Below are positions 57,652-64,000 of a stretch of 64,000 nt of DNA, piece by piece. The notes beneath the pieces were generated by a model, which was given only the letters and a program-made list of their open reading frames with translations, did no database searches and had not been told where the DNA came from. The position numbers and the translations under genes were made by a program. Position 1 is the stretch's first letter. Each line of letters begins with the position of its first letter. Source of the stretch: Amycolatopsis coloradensis (lineage in GTDB: Bacteria > Actinomycetota > Actinomycetes > Mycobacteriales > Pseudonocardiaceae); contig NZ_MQUQ01000031.1 of the NCBI RefSeq assembly GCF_001953865.1, positions 1-64,000 of the forward strand, read 5' to 3'.

Positions 57652-57960
57652 GTGCCGACGCCACCTGTCCGACGACCAGCGGGGCCCGATCTCGTCGGTT
57701 CCCCGCGTCGCGGCCAGCGAGAGGCGGTGGTCGCCGACGCCGGTCTCCTCGGCGCCGGAATCGGGCTATGGCTAACTCGCTCCGGTCTCCTCCGGACGAC
57801 GGCCGAGAACGGGACCGCGTACTTCGCCGCCGCGGTGCTCGGCCTCGTCCTGGTCGACCTCGGCGCGCCGGACACCACCATCTCGGACCCCAACGGCCGC
57901 GGCGTCGAGCCGGTCGATCAGGCCACCAGAAAGACGCTGACCTCGCTCGGTTGCGACTGA
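57652..57960 (+). CDS. Hypothetical protein with a short hydrophobic segment
   Basis: This 102-residue frame has a GTG start with no clear SD. It has one membrane-like segment (FAAAVLGLVLVDLG) and a polar tail. Codon use is acceptable, but the protein is not recognisable. It ends 29 bp before palindrome copy 41. Confidence 0.4.
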   Translation: MPTPPVRRPAGPDLVGSPRRGQREAVVADAGLLGAGIGLWLTRSGLLRTTAENGTAYFAAAVLGLVLVDLGAPDTTISDPNGRGVEPVDQATRKTLTSLGCD

Positions 57961-57988
57961 CCCGCGATCGTCATTTGTTCCGCCGTGA

Positions 57989-58005
57989 TGATCCAGCGTG
58001 CATCA
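57989..58005 (-). repeat. 17-bp palindrome, copy 41
   Basis: TGATCCAGCGTGCATCA, bordered by extra TGA/TCA that lengthen the symmetry (TGATGATCC ... ATCATCA). It lies in the gene-free stretch 57961-58452. Confidence 0.85.
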
Positions 58006-58353
58006 TCACGGCGGAGGCGAGTTCCCGACGTACCGAACTCGAGCGCCAGGCCGAGGCTCGTCCCGCCGCTACGTCGCTTCGGGAAAGGCGGCGACTTGGA
58101 CGTCGAGGCCGGTCGAGCGAATCATCGCCGCAAAATCTTCCAGCCAAACCAGCGCAGCGCGCCGAGGATCGGCGCCGGCGTCGTGAGGGTAGACCATCCA
58201 CACAGGCGATCCCAATGGTAGACCGTGTCATCCCCCGCGCCACACCGCCACATCGCCGCCGTCGCAGCCAAAAGCCCCGTCGACCAACGGGGAGCACACC
58301 AGGCCCGCAGTCTACGGGCGGCACGTTCCCGACGACGCCCGGCCTCTCCAACC

Positions 58354-58382
58354 GCCTGGCGAAGCTACCAACTTCGCCAGGC
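58354..58382. repeat. 11-bp hairpin after the partition genes
   Basis: GCCTGGCGAAG pairs exactly with CTTCGCCAGGC around 7 bases. For leftward transcripts it stands just past the end of the gene at 58453, so it may be their terminator, although it is T-poor. Confidence 0.5.
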
Positions 58383-58389
58383 ACACCAG

Positions 58390-58406
58390 TGATGCACGCT
58401 GGATCG
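58390..58406 (+). repeat. 17-bp palindrome, copy 42
   Basis: TGATGCACGCTGGATCG. A half copy (GGATCCAGCGTGCCG) follows at 58419. Confidence 0.8.
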
Positions 58407-58452
58407 GTGCCTTGGCACGGATCCAGCGTGCCGACTCCATGGCGATCATGAC

Positions 58453-59031
58453 CTAGTCGTCAACTACCTGCTTGCGTACCGACTCGGGAATGTCTTCCCA
58501 CTTGACTTCATTCTTCCGGGCGATCGACCGCAACGTGTCTTCCAACAGACCAGGGTCGACACCGAGATTGATGGCGTCCTCAACCGCCAACTCGGCTTGC
58601 TCCACCCACTCGCGCAACTTGGCGACCCTGCTGATGAGCGGAAGAAACGTCTGCTCAGCGTTCCGGGCTGCCAGCTGCAAACGGGCTCTGCTCGCAGGCT
58701 CGACAGAAGACGCCCTTCCACTACCTGAACTCTTTCCCTTGCCGGTCCCCGAACCCTTTCCCCTGTTGGTTCGAGAACCCCGGCCTCCGCCGCCGTCCGC
58801 CGACTTGCCGCCGGTGTCACCGTCCGAACCCGAATCAACGTCCGAGCCCCGCTCATCCTCGCGATCGTCATCACCATCGGCCTCAGCCTCCGGCCCCGGG
58901 TTTTGGGACGGCTCGGTAGCGCTGGGGCCGCTTCCGGGCGGCTTCGGCAGCTGCGAAGCACTGACGCGAGGCCGCTGGCCAGGGGGTGTCAATGCAGCAG
59001 CAGCTTTCGAGGCGGTAGTGGAACTGGTCAC
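58453..59031 (-). CDS. Partition-associated protein (ParB-position)
   Basis: This 192-residue protein is downstream of the ParA gene by 38 bp. Its first 110 residues are low-complexity (Pro, Ser, Gly, Asp, Lys), probably disordered. The C-terminal 80 residues are helical and well folded (RLQLAARNAEQTFLPLISRVAKLREWVEQAELAVEDAINLGVDPGLLEDTLRSIARKN). It lies in the place of the centromere-binding partner in ParA/ParB operons, without a recognisable HTH or RHH. Confidence 0.6.
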   Translation of the reverse strand: MTSSTTASKAAAALTPPGQRPRVSASQLPKPPGSGPSATEPSQNPGPEAEADGDDDREDERGSDVDSGSDGDTGGKSADGGGGRGSRTNRGKGSGTGKGKSSGSGRASSVEPASRARLQLAARNAEQTFLPLISRVAKLREWVEQAELAVEDAINLGVDPGLLEDTLRSIARKNEVKWEDIPESVRKQVVDD

Positions 59032-59069
59032 TGCCCGTTCATCTCCATGTCGTGATCGAAACCTGCGTC

Positions 59070-59747
59070 TTATGCGGCAAGAAGTTCTTCGGCAACGAAC
59101 TCGTAGCCGTACAGGCGAGTGGGCACCGTGTGAGCGGCACGAGTAACCATACCGTTGTTGGGAATCCGTGTCTTCATCATCGATATATTGACCGCTGACA
59201 GAGCGTCCTCAACGGTACCTGTCAGCTTGGAACCTGTCATGACCCGCACAAGGAGTACCTGACAGGGAATCTTCCTGCCCTGTTCCTCCTCCACCTCGTT
59301 TACATACTCGACCACAGGAGTGACCTGTTCGGCCACGAGCATACTCGGTTCCGTGGGAAGGATGATGCGATGACTGAGTCTGGCGATCGTTTGCAGAGCA
59401 TCAGGATCTGCCGGTCCACCGTCGATGATCGTGAACTCTTCCGTGCTGCCGTGCACCAGGCCGTACAGCTCTTCGGGCGTGTTGGCTGGCTCCACAAAGT
59501 AGTTCTCAGGCCAGGGCCGATACGCACCAGCGGTCAGACTCAGGTGGTCCTGCGCCTTCTCTGCCCAACTGACTGCCGAGTGAAGAGCATCGTAGGAAAC
59601 TACCCGAACCGAGTGCCCGAAACGGGACAGGGCGTGTCCGAGAAGAATGGCGCACGTGGTCTTGGTAGTACCACCGCCCTTGAGATGGGTACTGCTGATC
59701 ACATTCGTGTGAGTAGGCGGTAACCAACCGGCGTACGGGGACGTCAT
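59070..59747 (-). CDS. parA: ParA-type partition ATPase
   Basis: This 225-residue protein has ATG 59745-59747 behind AAGGTG. The deviant Walker A K23-G-G-G-T-T-K-T-T is close to the ParA/MinD KGGxGKTT, but with an extra residue and Thr in place of the last Gly. FTIIDGGPADPDALQTIARL is Walker A'-like, followed by IILPTEPSM. It should drive plasmid segregation with the small protein downstream. Palindrome arrays upstream suggest the centromere. Confidence 0.75.
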   Translation of the reverse strand: MTSPYAGWLPPTHTNVISSTHLKGGGTTKTTCAILLGHALSRFGHSVRVVSYDALHSAVSWAEKAQDHLSLTAGAYRPWPENYFVEPANTPEELYGLVHGSTEEFTIIDGGPADPDALQTIARLSHRIILPTEPSMLVAEQVTPVVEYVNEVEEEQGRKIPCQVLLVRVMTGSKLTGTVEDALSAVNISMMKTRIPNNGMVTRAAHTVPTRLYGYEFVAEELLAA

Positions 59748-59832
59748 GTGTGAGCACCTTAGGGGATAGGAGAGATGTTTGACAACAGGGGGACTAGAGC
59801 AGGGCAGAAAAAGTGAACTTGCTGCGCTACCG

Positions 59833-59921
59833 CGTGTGTGCGCACACACGTTCCAGCGCGTACCGCGCGGTACGCAGCATGCACGCGGTACGCGCGTACC
59901 CGCGCGGTACGCGCGTACCGC
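59833..59921. other. parS: Candidate centromere (parS) palindrome array
   Basis: Four palindromes in 89 bp: CGTGTGTGCGCACACACG (59833-59850), GCGTACCGCGCGGTACGC (59858-59875), GCGGTACGCGCGTACCCG (59885-59902) and GCGGTACGCGCGTACCGC (59904-59921). The last three share 9-bp half-sites GCGGTACGC. The array ends 86 bp upstream of the ParA start, where partition sites and their operators usually lie. Confidence 0.65.
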
Positions 59922-59988
59922 GCACGAAATACCATGCTCGTCAACCGAAGGTTCGCGCGGGTGTCGGGTCGCTGGCCGCGACACCCGC

Positions 59989-60007
59989 TTTTGTCACTGT
60001 GACGAAA
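59989..60007. repeat. TTTCGTCAC palindrome, copy 3
   Basis: TTTTGTCACTGTGACGAAA, one base changed in the left arm, 68 bp beyond the centromere candidate. Confidence 0.65.
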
Positions 60008-60319
60008 GCAGGTTCGAGTGTAGGGGTGGAGAAAGGTGCTTTTGTTGCTGTGCAGGCAAACTAGGCAGCAGCAACGCGGGTTGGAGAATGGTGCGGAGAC
60101 TGCCCGCGTGAGCCTGGAAACAGGGGAGGCAACGGCGGCTGTCAAGGTCCCGGCCGCCGGAGAGGCACCGCGGAACAGGATCGAGCCACCGAACGACGCC
60201 CAGGAGTCGACTTCCGCCCGGCGATGACGTCGATCGGCGGCGGCGCCGAGGTGAATCAGCGACCTTCCACGGCGAGCGTTCAACCCAGACGGCACCCCGC
60301 ATACGGGCGTGGAGACCGG

Positions 60320-60336
60320 TGATCCCGCGTGCATCA
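60320..60336 (-). repeat. 17-bp palindrome, copy 43
   Basis: TGATCCCGCGTGCATCA, with CCGCGTG centre, 28 bp past the stop of the gene at 60364. Confidence 0.8.
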
Positions 60337-60363
60337 TCCGACCCGCGACACTCGGCAGCCTCA

Positions 60364-60594
60364 TCAGTTCCGCAACTCCTCCCCGGTCCTGTCCGTGAAG
60401 AACGTGCCCGCGCGGTACTCCACGAGACGCGTTGAGCCTAAGCGGTCTGGCCGTCCGAACCACGCCGGGTTCACATGCCACCGCCGTCGCCGGGTCTTGC
60501 AAGACGAACAACTCGCCGGCGGGCGGAGCGTCTCACGCGCCGCCTTCAGCGGCCACCAGACCCGCCATGGCGAGCTGCTCCACAAGTTCGTCAC
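60364..60594 (-). CDS. Small basic hypothetical protein
   Basis: This 76-residue frame starts from GTG 60592-60594. The second half (RRRRWHVNPAWFGRPDRLGSTRLVEYRAGTFFTDRTGEELRN) reads as protein-like with high GC at third codon positions; the first half does less so. A start further in is possible. CSSC could bind metal. Its neighbour upstream is the gene at 60607. Confidence 0.45.
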   Translation of the reverse strand: MTNLWSSSPWRVWWPLKAARETLRPPASCSSCKTRRRRWHVNPAWFGRPDRLGSTRLVEYRAGTFFTDRTGEELRN

Positions 60595-60606
60595 CAAGAG
60601 CGCCGG

Positions 60607-60984
60607 TCACGTCCCGCTGATCCTGCGCGTCCTGATCGCCATCTCATACGCCAGCATCCCGCCGATCGTGGCCGCGACCACCCGACGGGCACGCGGGTAG
60701 CGCTCCAAGCAGACGGACCGACGGCAACGCTCCCCAATCGGCAGCACCATCCCATTCAGTGCGAGCCTGTCGACCACCTCGCCAGCGGTCGCGCTGATCA
60801 CCGCGAACCGCTCGGCTGCGTCCGTCGACGCCAGCAACGACCGCAGACCGCACGAGAAGACGCCGATGGCGATCAGGCGCGCTCGTTCGCGCGGGTCCTC
60901 CTGCCCGACCGAATCCCTGTGCACGGACCCTCTCCCCCACCTCATCAAACGCGGCCGCAGACTCTCCCGGCCCGCATTCATCAT
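60607..60984 (-). CDS. Helical hypothetical protein
   Basis: This 125-residue frame contains RERARLIAIGVFSCGLRSLLASTDAAERFAVISATAGEVVDRLALNG and RRVVAATIGGMLAYEMAIRTRRI. The frame looks coding in composition. A short frame on the same strand (60533-60610, VTGALGDELVEQLAMAG ...) overlaps its stop as GTGA and may be a further small gene. No family is recognised. Confidence 0.5.
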   Translation of the reverse strand: MMNAGRESLRPRLMRWGRGSVHRDSVGQEDPRERARLIAIGVFSCGLRSLLASTDAAERFAVISATAGEVVDRLALNGMVLPIGERCRRSVCLERYPRARRVVAATIGGMLAYEMAIRTRRISGT

Positions 60985-61259
60985 CGGCAGACACGATCGA
61001 ACCTGAACGGGCCCGCAACACCTGAGGAGACGGGGTGGGCTCCATCGGAGGTGTCTTCTGTCAGTTTGACCTTAGCCATTCCAACGTCGTGACCTGCGGC
61101 GACTCAAGTTCAGTGACAGAGATCGGGTGGACATCGGAACCCAGTGCTGTCGCTGAGCTGGATGGCTCGGATCGATGGCAGGTGGCTCGGCGTCACTGGC
61201 AACGGACACCCGCCTCCCCGCGGATGCGATGCCACCCGGAACGCAGGCTCGCCGCCCTA

Positions 61260-61276
61260 TTCGTCACCGTGACGAA
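61260..61276. repeat. TTTCGTCAC palindrome, copy 4
   Basis: TTCGTCACCGTGACGAA, a 17-bp perfect palindrome, in the stretch 60985-61418 that shows no convincing gene. Confidence 0.65.
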
Positions 61277-61413
61277 ACACGCTGGTATATCCCGTCATTA
61301 CTCTCCCGCCTCCTCCACTCCTCGGCTTCGGTAAACACGGTCTCGAGTACGTTCCCAGCTTTCGGCGGCGCAGTCTCCACCTCTTCATGCAGGTAGAGCG
61401 TCCGAAATCAAAA

Positions 61414-61431
61414 TCTATCTATACAGATAGA
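61414..61431. promoter_or_regulatory. ATCTRTACAGAT operator, copy 3
   Basis: TCTATCT-ATAC-AGATAGA, same core as at 56914 and 57565. Here it overlaps the stop of the gene at 61419 rather than a start. Confidence 0.55.
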
Positions 61432-61850
61432 CACCCCGGCCGACCATCCCGCCGAAACCCGGACCACCACACCGCCGGCCCCCGCGCCTCCGCGTAAGCC
61501 CGCTTCGCCTGCCGTGCGTAGTCCTCGCGAACAGTGTCGTCGAGGATCGACACCGGCGCGATCACCAACGTGTCGTACTTGCCGTAGACGTTCTCCGACA
61601 CGGTCGCCATGCCCCGCGCCGCATCCCTCAAGGCCTCAGCCAAGCCCTGCTTAACCGCGCTATCCCCCTTGCGGATGAGCCTTGCCAGATCTATTCCGCG
61701 CGCCGTCGCCATGGCCTTCCATTGGTCAGGCGGCATCGCCGCAGCGACCAGCCGCCCGCGGTTCGAGATCACCACCAGATGCTTCTGCTTCTCTGTCAAC
61801 TCTTTGAAATCGCCCCAGTTCAACCGCACCCACGTCGTGGTTCTCAACAT
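61419..61850 (-). CDS. Phd/antitoxin-like small protein
   Basis: This 143-residue protein starts at the expected transcription start of a well-spaced promoter, so it may be leaderless. Residues 20-55 (EKQKHLVVISNRGRLVAAAMPPDQWKAMATARGID) resemble the Phd/YefM antitoxin N-terminus, which binds DNA and a toxin. The remainder is helical. A toxin gene was not recognised next to it. Possibly a lone plasmid regulator. Confidence 0.55.
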   Translation of the reverse strand: MLRTTTWVRLNWGDFKELTEKQKHLVVISNRGRLVAAAMPPDQWKAMATARGIDLARLIRKGDSAVKQGLAEALRDAARGMATVSENVYGKYDTLVIAPVSILDDTVREDYARQAKRAYAEARGPAVWWSGFRRDGRPGCLSV

Positions 61851-61856
61851 GCCTCA

Positions 61857-61885
61857 ATCTTACCATTCTAACCACTCTTGGGCAA
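61857..61885 (-). promoter_or_regulatory. Leaderless promoter of the 61850 gene
   Basis: On the minus strand TTGCCC, 17 bp, TAAGAT. The start codon is 7 bp past the -10. The 25-bp motif GAGTGGTTAGAATGG-plus (61853-61877) recurs in the opposite direction at 62447. Confidence 0.6.
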
Positions 61886-62119
61886 TTGGACGCCCCTTCC
61901 CCGCGGACCGGTCCGGACTCGAGTCGATCCGGTCAACCCTCAAAAGCCTTCTTGCGTACTTCCAGCCCGCTCACCCTGCGCAGCTCCCGCCGCTCTCGAC
62001 CCAGCGGGCGCTTGCTGGCACCACTGCAACCGCACCAGGCCGTGCCGTCCTTGAGATGAAGCGCCGCGGGTAAGGGCGAAAAGAAGCTCGGCGGCACCTG
62101 AGCTGGACCGGTCGCGTCC

Positions 62120-62306
62120 GAAGCGGAAAAGAAGGGGGGCGATTGTAATCGGTCGCCCACCCCAAATGTCAAGAGATGGCACGGCTCAGGCAGTTGCTCA
62201 CCTCGCGCCGGCCATCTCTTGACATTCGGGTCCCCTGCTCCCTGGGACAGGAGATAAGGACAGGCTCCGCCTGTCCCATTGTGCCGCCCCCCTTCTTTTC
62301 CGCTTC
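62120..62306. repeat. 187-bp nested inverted repeat
   Basis: The ends are perfect 21-bp inverted copies (62120-62140 starting GAAGCGGAAAAGAAGG, and 62286-62306). Inside, AATGTCAAGAGATGGC (62165-62180) pairs exactly with 62211-62226. Further in, GGACAGGC (62258-62265) pairs with GCCTGTCC (62269-62276). It could be a MITE or a large cruciform (replication or transfer signal). No gene inside. The flanking stretch 61886-62446 holds no other convincing gene. Confidence 0.7.
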
Positions 62307-62446
62307 TCTGCCTCACCTCACCTCCAAAGACAAAACCGCCCGCACCGCAACGAGTTCTCCACCGAAGCGGCCAGCATTGTCCACGCGCGACCGTCCGCAA
62401 TGGACAAACAACGCACCGAATTGTGATCCGGGGCACAGTCGAAAGA

Positions 62447-62480
62447 GAGTGGTTAGAATGGTTAGAATGGTAAGATTGAG
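62447..62480 (+). promoter_or_regulatory. Promoter-like repeat of the 62516 gene
   Basis: GAGTGGTTAGAATG, GTTAGAATG and GTAAGATTGAG in series, an extended version of the site before the divergent gene at 61850. The GTTAGAATG unit is doubled here. It lies 36 bp upstream of the start. Confidence 0.55.
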
Positions 62481-62515
62481 AGGTAAGCAAGACAGACACC
62501 AGAAAGGAACAGGAA

Positions 62516-62872
62516 GTGACCGAACCCCAGGCCACGGAACGGAAAGCCGATCGGGCGTACGACTCCAAGGCGTACGTCAAGGAGGTGGCGAAGCAGCTCA
62601 CCGAGGGAGGCTTTGAAATCGCCCACTTCCCCGACAGCGGAACGCCGTACTTGGTGCACAGGTTCACCGGGCTGACTCTGACCGCGCTGGAAGACACCAC
62701 CCAGATCCGCTACCCCGCCGGATATGGCGGGCAAGGGGAAGCCCTGGTCGAGCTGACCCGCGCGACGAACGTCTACGCCGTCGCGGACGCCGTCGCCGCC
62801 CTCACCAAGAGGCTGGAAGATCGCCGCCGCGCCCCCGTGATCCCGCGTGGATCACACATCCGCCAGTGGTAG
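62516..62872 (+). CDS. Hypothetical protein, tandem paralogue 1
   Basis: This 118-residue protein has GTG behind AGGAACAGGAA. Residues 50-95 (RFTGLTLTALEDTTQIRYPAGYGGQGEALVELTRATNVYAVADAVAALTKRL) match the layout of the next protein. Residues 105-111 (APVIPRGS) come from a palindrome copy near the C-terminus. A small plasmid-encoded fold of unknown role. Confidence 0.65.
   Translation: MTEPQATERKADRAYDSKAYVKEVAKQLTEGGFEIAHFPDSGTPYLVHRFTGLTLTALEDTTQIRYPAGYGGQGEALVELTRATNVYAVADAVAALTKRLEDRRRAPVIPRGSHIRQW
62838..62854. repeat. 17-bp palindrome, copy 44 (symmetric)
   Basis: TGATCCCGCGTGGATCA, read as VIPRGS near the C-terminus of the 62516 gene. Confidence 0.8.
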
Positions 62873-62919
62873 CCACGCCCCACCAGCCGCCCCAACACCA
62901 AGACCCAGGAAGGACCGAC

Positions 62920-63399
62920 ATGACCGACACGACCCCAGACCACGAGTCCACCACCAGCCCGAAAACCCCCGCCGCGCCGCTCGACGGCCGCGCGCACAGC
63001 TTCGGGCGCACCCTCGCGCACTTCACCACCGACGAACTCCGCGACGAACTGGAACAGCGTAAAGAGGTGGCGCGCGACCTGAGTATGGAAATGACCGCGT
63101 TCGGCCTGCTGCTGGCGGGACACGGTTTCGTGAACGCCGTCTACCTCGACGGCACCCCGCACCTGGTGAACAACGCCACCGCCGTGACCATCCGGGGCCA
63201 CGAAGAAACCTTCCAGCTCTACTACCCCACCACCCACGGGGAACGCGCCTACGCCCGCGCCGAGTTCACCCGCGCGACGACCCATCAGACCGTCGCGGAA
63301 ATCGCGGCCGCCATCAGCAACGTCCTGAATTCGGCGGGCGGCCCCGAGGGGATGCGCCTCTCGCCGTCCGCAGACAACCCGGACACCACCCGCAACTAG
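62920..63399 (+). CDS. Hypothetical protein, tandem paralogue 2
   Basis: This 159-residue protein has ATG behind AGGAAGGACCGAC. Residues 85-140 (HLVNNATAVTIRGHEETFQLYYPTTHGERAYARAEFTRATTHQTVAEIAAAISNVLNSA) parallel the first paralogue. The N-terminus adds a polar segment and a helix (LRDELEQRKEVARDLSMEM). It is translated from its own SD. The pair may be structural or regulatory. Confidence 0.65.
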   Translation: MTDTTPDHESTTSPKTPAAPLDGRAHSFGRTLAHFTTDELRDELEQRKEVARDLSMEMTAFGLLLAGHGFVNAVYLDGTPHLVNNATAVTIRGHEETFQLYYPTTHGERAYARAEFTRATTHQTVAEIAAAISNVLNSAGGPEGMRLSPSADNPDTTRN

Positions 63400-63487
63400 C
63401 GCCCCGGACCGGGGTGGCTCACCTTCCACAGTTCCCCGCCCCGGTCCGGGCTTCTCCTCCGCTCAACAAACGAAAGAGAACCCCATT

Positions 63488-63811
63488 ATGGTCTACCTGT
63501 ACGACCGTCTCCCCGTGCCCGTCTACCCGCCCGCCTTGCAGGTCGGTGACGTGCTGGACTTCCTCCCCCTCTTCCCGTTCCCATCGATCTTGCTCGGCGT
63601 TGAACGGGTCAGCGAAGGCCTGCTCTACCGGCTCACCCTGCACAACCTCACGGAACAGCCCCTCTTCCCGAGCGATCAGCCCTTGCCGCTGATCCACGGA
63701 CTCCGCGCGCAGAAAGTCCACTGCGCGCGATGCTCGCTCAAATACGAAATCGTGTTCGACGTCGCCGAGACGAACGCCGCACAGCTCACATGTCTGGTGT
63801 GCCCGCGATGA
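63488..63811 (+). CDS. Zinc-ribbon protein
   Basis: This 107-residue protein starts at ATG 63488. The N-terminal part is hydrophobic (VYLYDRLPVPVYPPALQVGDVLDFLPLFPFPSILL) and strand-like. The tail CARCSLKYEIVFDVAETNAAQLTCLVC has CxxC twice, a zinc ribbon. Its stop overlaps the next gene (ATGA). Confidence 0.65.
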   Translation: MVYLYDRLPVPVYPPALQVGDVLDFLPLFPFPSILLGVERVSEGLLYRLTLHNLTEQPLFPSDQPLPLIHGLRAQKVHCARCSLKYEIVFDVAETNAAQLTCLVCPR

Positions 63812-64000
63812 GCAGGCATCTACTCGTAAACCCCATCACCGGCGAGTCTGATCTCCGCCCGGACGTTCTGGAAATGCTCGTGTTCCTGAGCGCCCTCACC
63901 GGCCACCAGGACAGGACCGCCGCCCGCATCCAGAACTCCGTTGTTCTTTCCGGTAGGTCCTACCTCACGCGTGAGCACCTTCGCGCTCTGCGCGACGTCG
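63808..64000 (+). CDS. Hypothetical protein (3' partial at window edge)
   Basis: The ATG is coupled to the zinc-ribbon gene. The visible 64 residues (HLLVNPITGESDLRPDVLEMLVFLSALTGHQDRTAARIQNSVVLSGRSYLTREHLRALRDV) form helices of a folded protein that runs off the window. Family unknown. Confidence 0.55.
   Translation, partial: MSRHLLVNPITGESDLRPDVLEMLVFLSALTGHQDRTAARIQNSVVLSGRSYLTREHLRALRDV

Noticed and set aside
57971..58384. A 137-codon minus-strand frame between palindromes 41 and 42
   Set aside because: Arg-rich reading with no SD. Its end is only a palindrome-derived tail (MMHAGSS). The DNA holds hairpins instead.
59779..60111. Frames across the centromere candidate
   Set aside because: The repeated GCGTACCGC units translate to RAYRAG-like repeats in several frames, which is expected from palindromic DNA, not from selection on protein.
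61933..62700. A 255-codon minus-strand frame through the nested inverted repeat
   Set aside because: It crosses the palindromes and is antisense to the 62516 gene. Only its last 40 codons (LKDGTAWCGCSGASKRP ...) look protein-like, but no start was found.
1..64000. tRNA, rRNA or recognised attachment sites
   Set aside because: None seen by eye. The integrase's att sites could not be located without the host junctions.

Overview
The window is high-GC actinobacterial DNA. GTG and TTG starts are common, ATGA/GTGA stop-start overlaps recur, Shine-Dalgarno (SD) sites are GGAGG-like, and many regulators are XRE proteins with helical C-termini. Family content (SCO6880-type conjugation proteins, DUF4913, MAB_1171c-type membrane protein, SCP1.201-type deaminase) points to an actinomycete, perhaps a Pseudonocardiaceae; that last step is inference. 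The replicon is most likely a conjugative plasmid or an integrative conjugative element, because it carries mobilisation, type IV secretion, replication, partition and tyrosine-recombinase genes together. No rRNA or tRNA gene was seen.

Layout. 0-5.1 kb: mobilisation module (candidate oriT, MobC-like protein, relaxase, coiled-coil proteins). 5.1-9.4 kb: accessory genes, including a double-stranded-DNA cytosine deaminase toxin of the DddA/SCP1.201 type with an Imm1 immunity gene. 9.4-18.8 kb: leftward conjugation operon (coupling protein, VirB4-like ATPase, SCO6880-like protein, polytopic channel protein, VirB8-like protein, two-helix pilin-like protein, P-loop protein, cell-wall hydrolase, lipoprotein). 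19-40 kb: regulators and cargo. This holds two XRE/helical-repeat regulators, an ECF-like sigma factor with a relic copy, a trypsin-like protease, two methyltransferases around a 40-residue peptide, an XRE/ImmA/membrane-protein set, a membrane diguanylate cyclase, three tiny GDRET peptide genes and an MFS transporter. 40-47.4 kb: EspR-like regulator, secreted proteins, a phage GP88-like protein and a second MFS transporter. 47.6-53.2 kb: replication-like protein with a DnaA box in its linker, tyrosine recombinase, small HTH protein and a KfrA-like coiled-coil protein. 53-64 kb: hypothetical genes, a ParA-type ATPase with a palindrome-array centromere candidate, a 187-bp nested inverted repeat, and a run of small paralogous genes.

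The dominant unexplained signal is a 17-bp near-palindrome, consensus TGATSCAGSCTGSATCA, in 44 good copies and at least two decayed ones. It sits between genes, supplies stop codons (and once a start codon), and is read through in frame in about a dozen proteins as (V/L)IQPASP, MQPGSP, DPGCIT or DAGWIT. Almost every copy keeps the same asymmetry (one TGATGCA half, one TGATCCA half). Other palindrome families (TTTCGTCACNGTGACGAAA, ATCTRTACAGAT, TGAACCTAATA, GGCGCATCGAGCGCC) look like operators or partition sites.

All functions are inferred from reading the sequence. No database search, structure prediction or repeat statistics could be run, so family names are recognition calls and start codons are judged by SD sites and overlaps.
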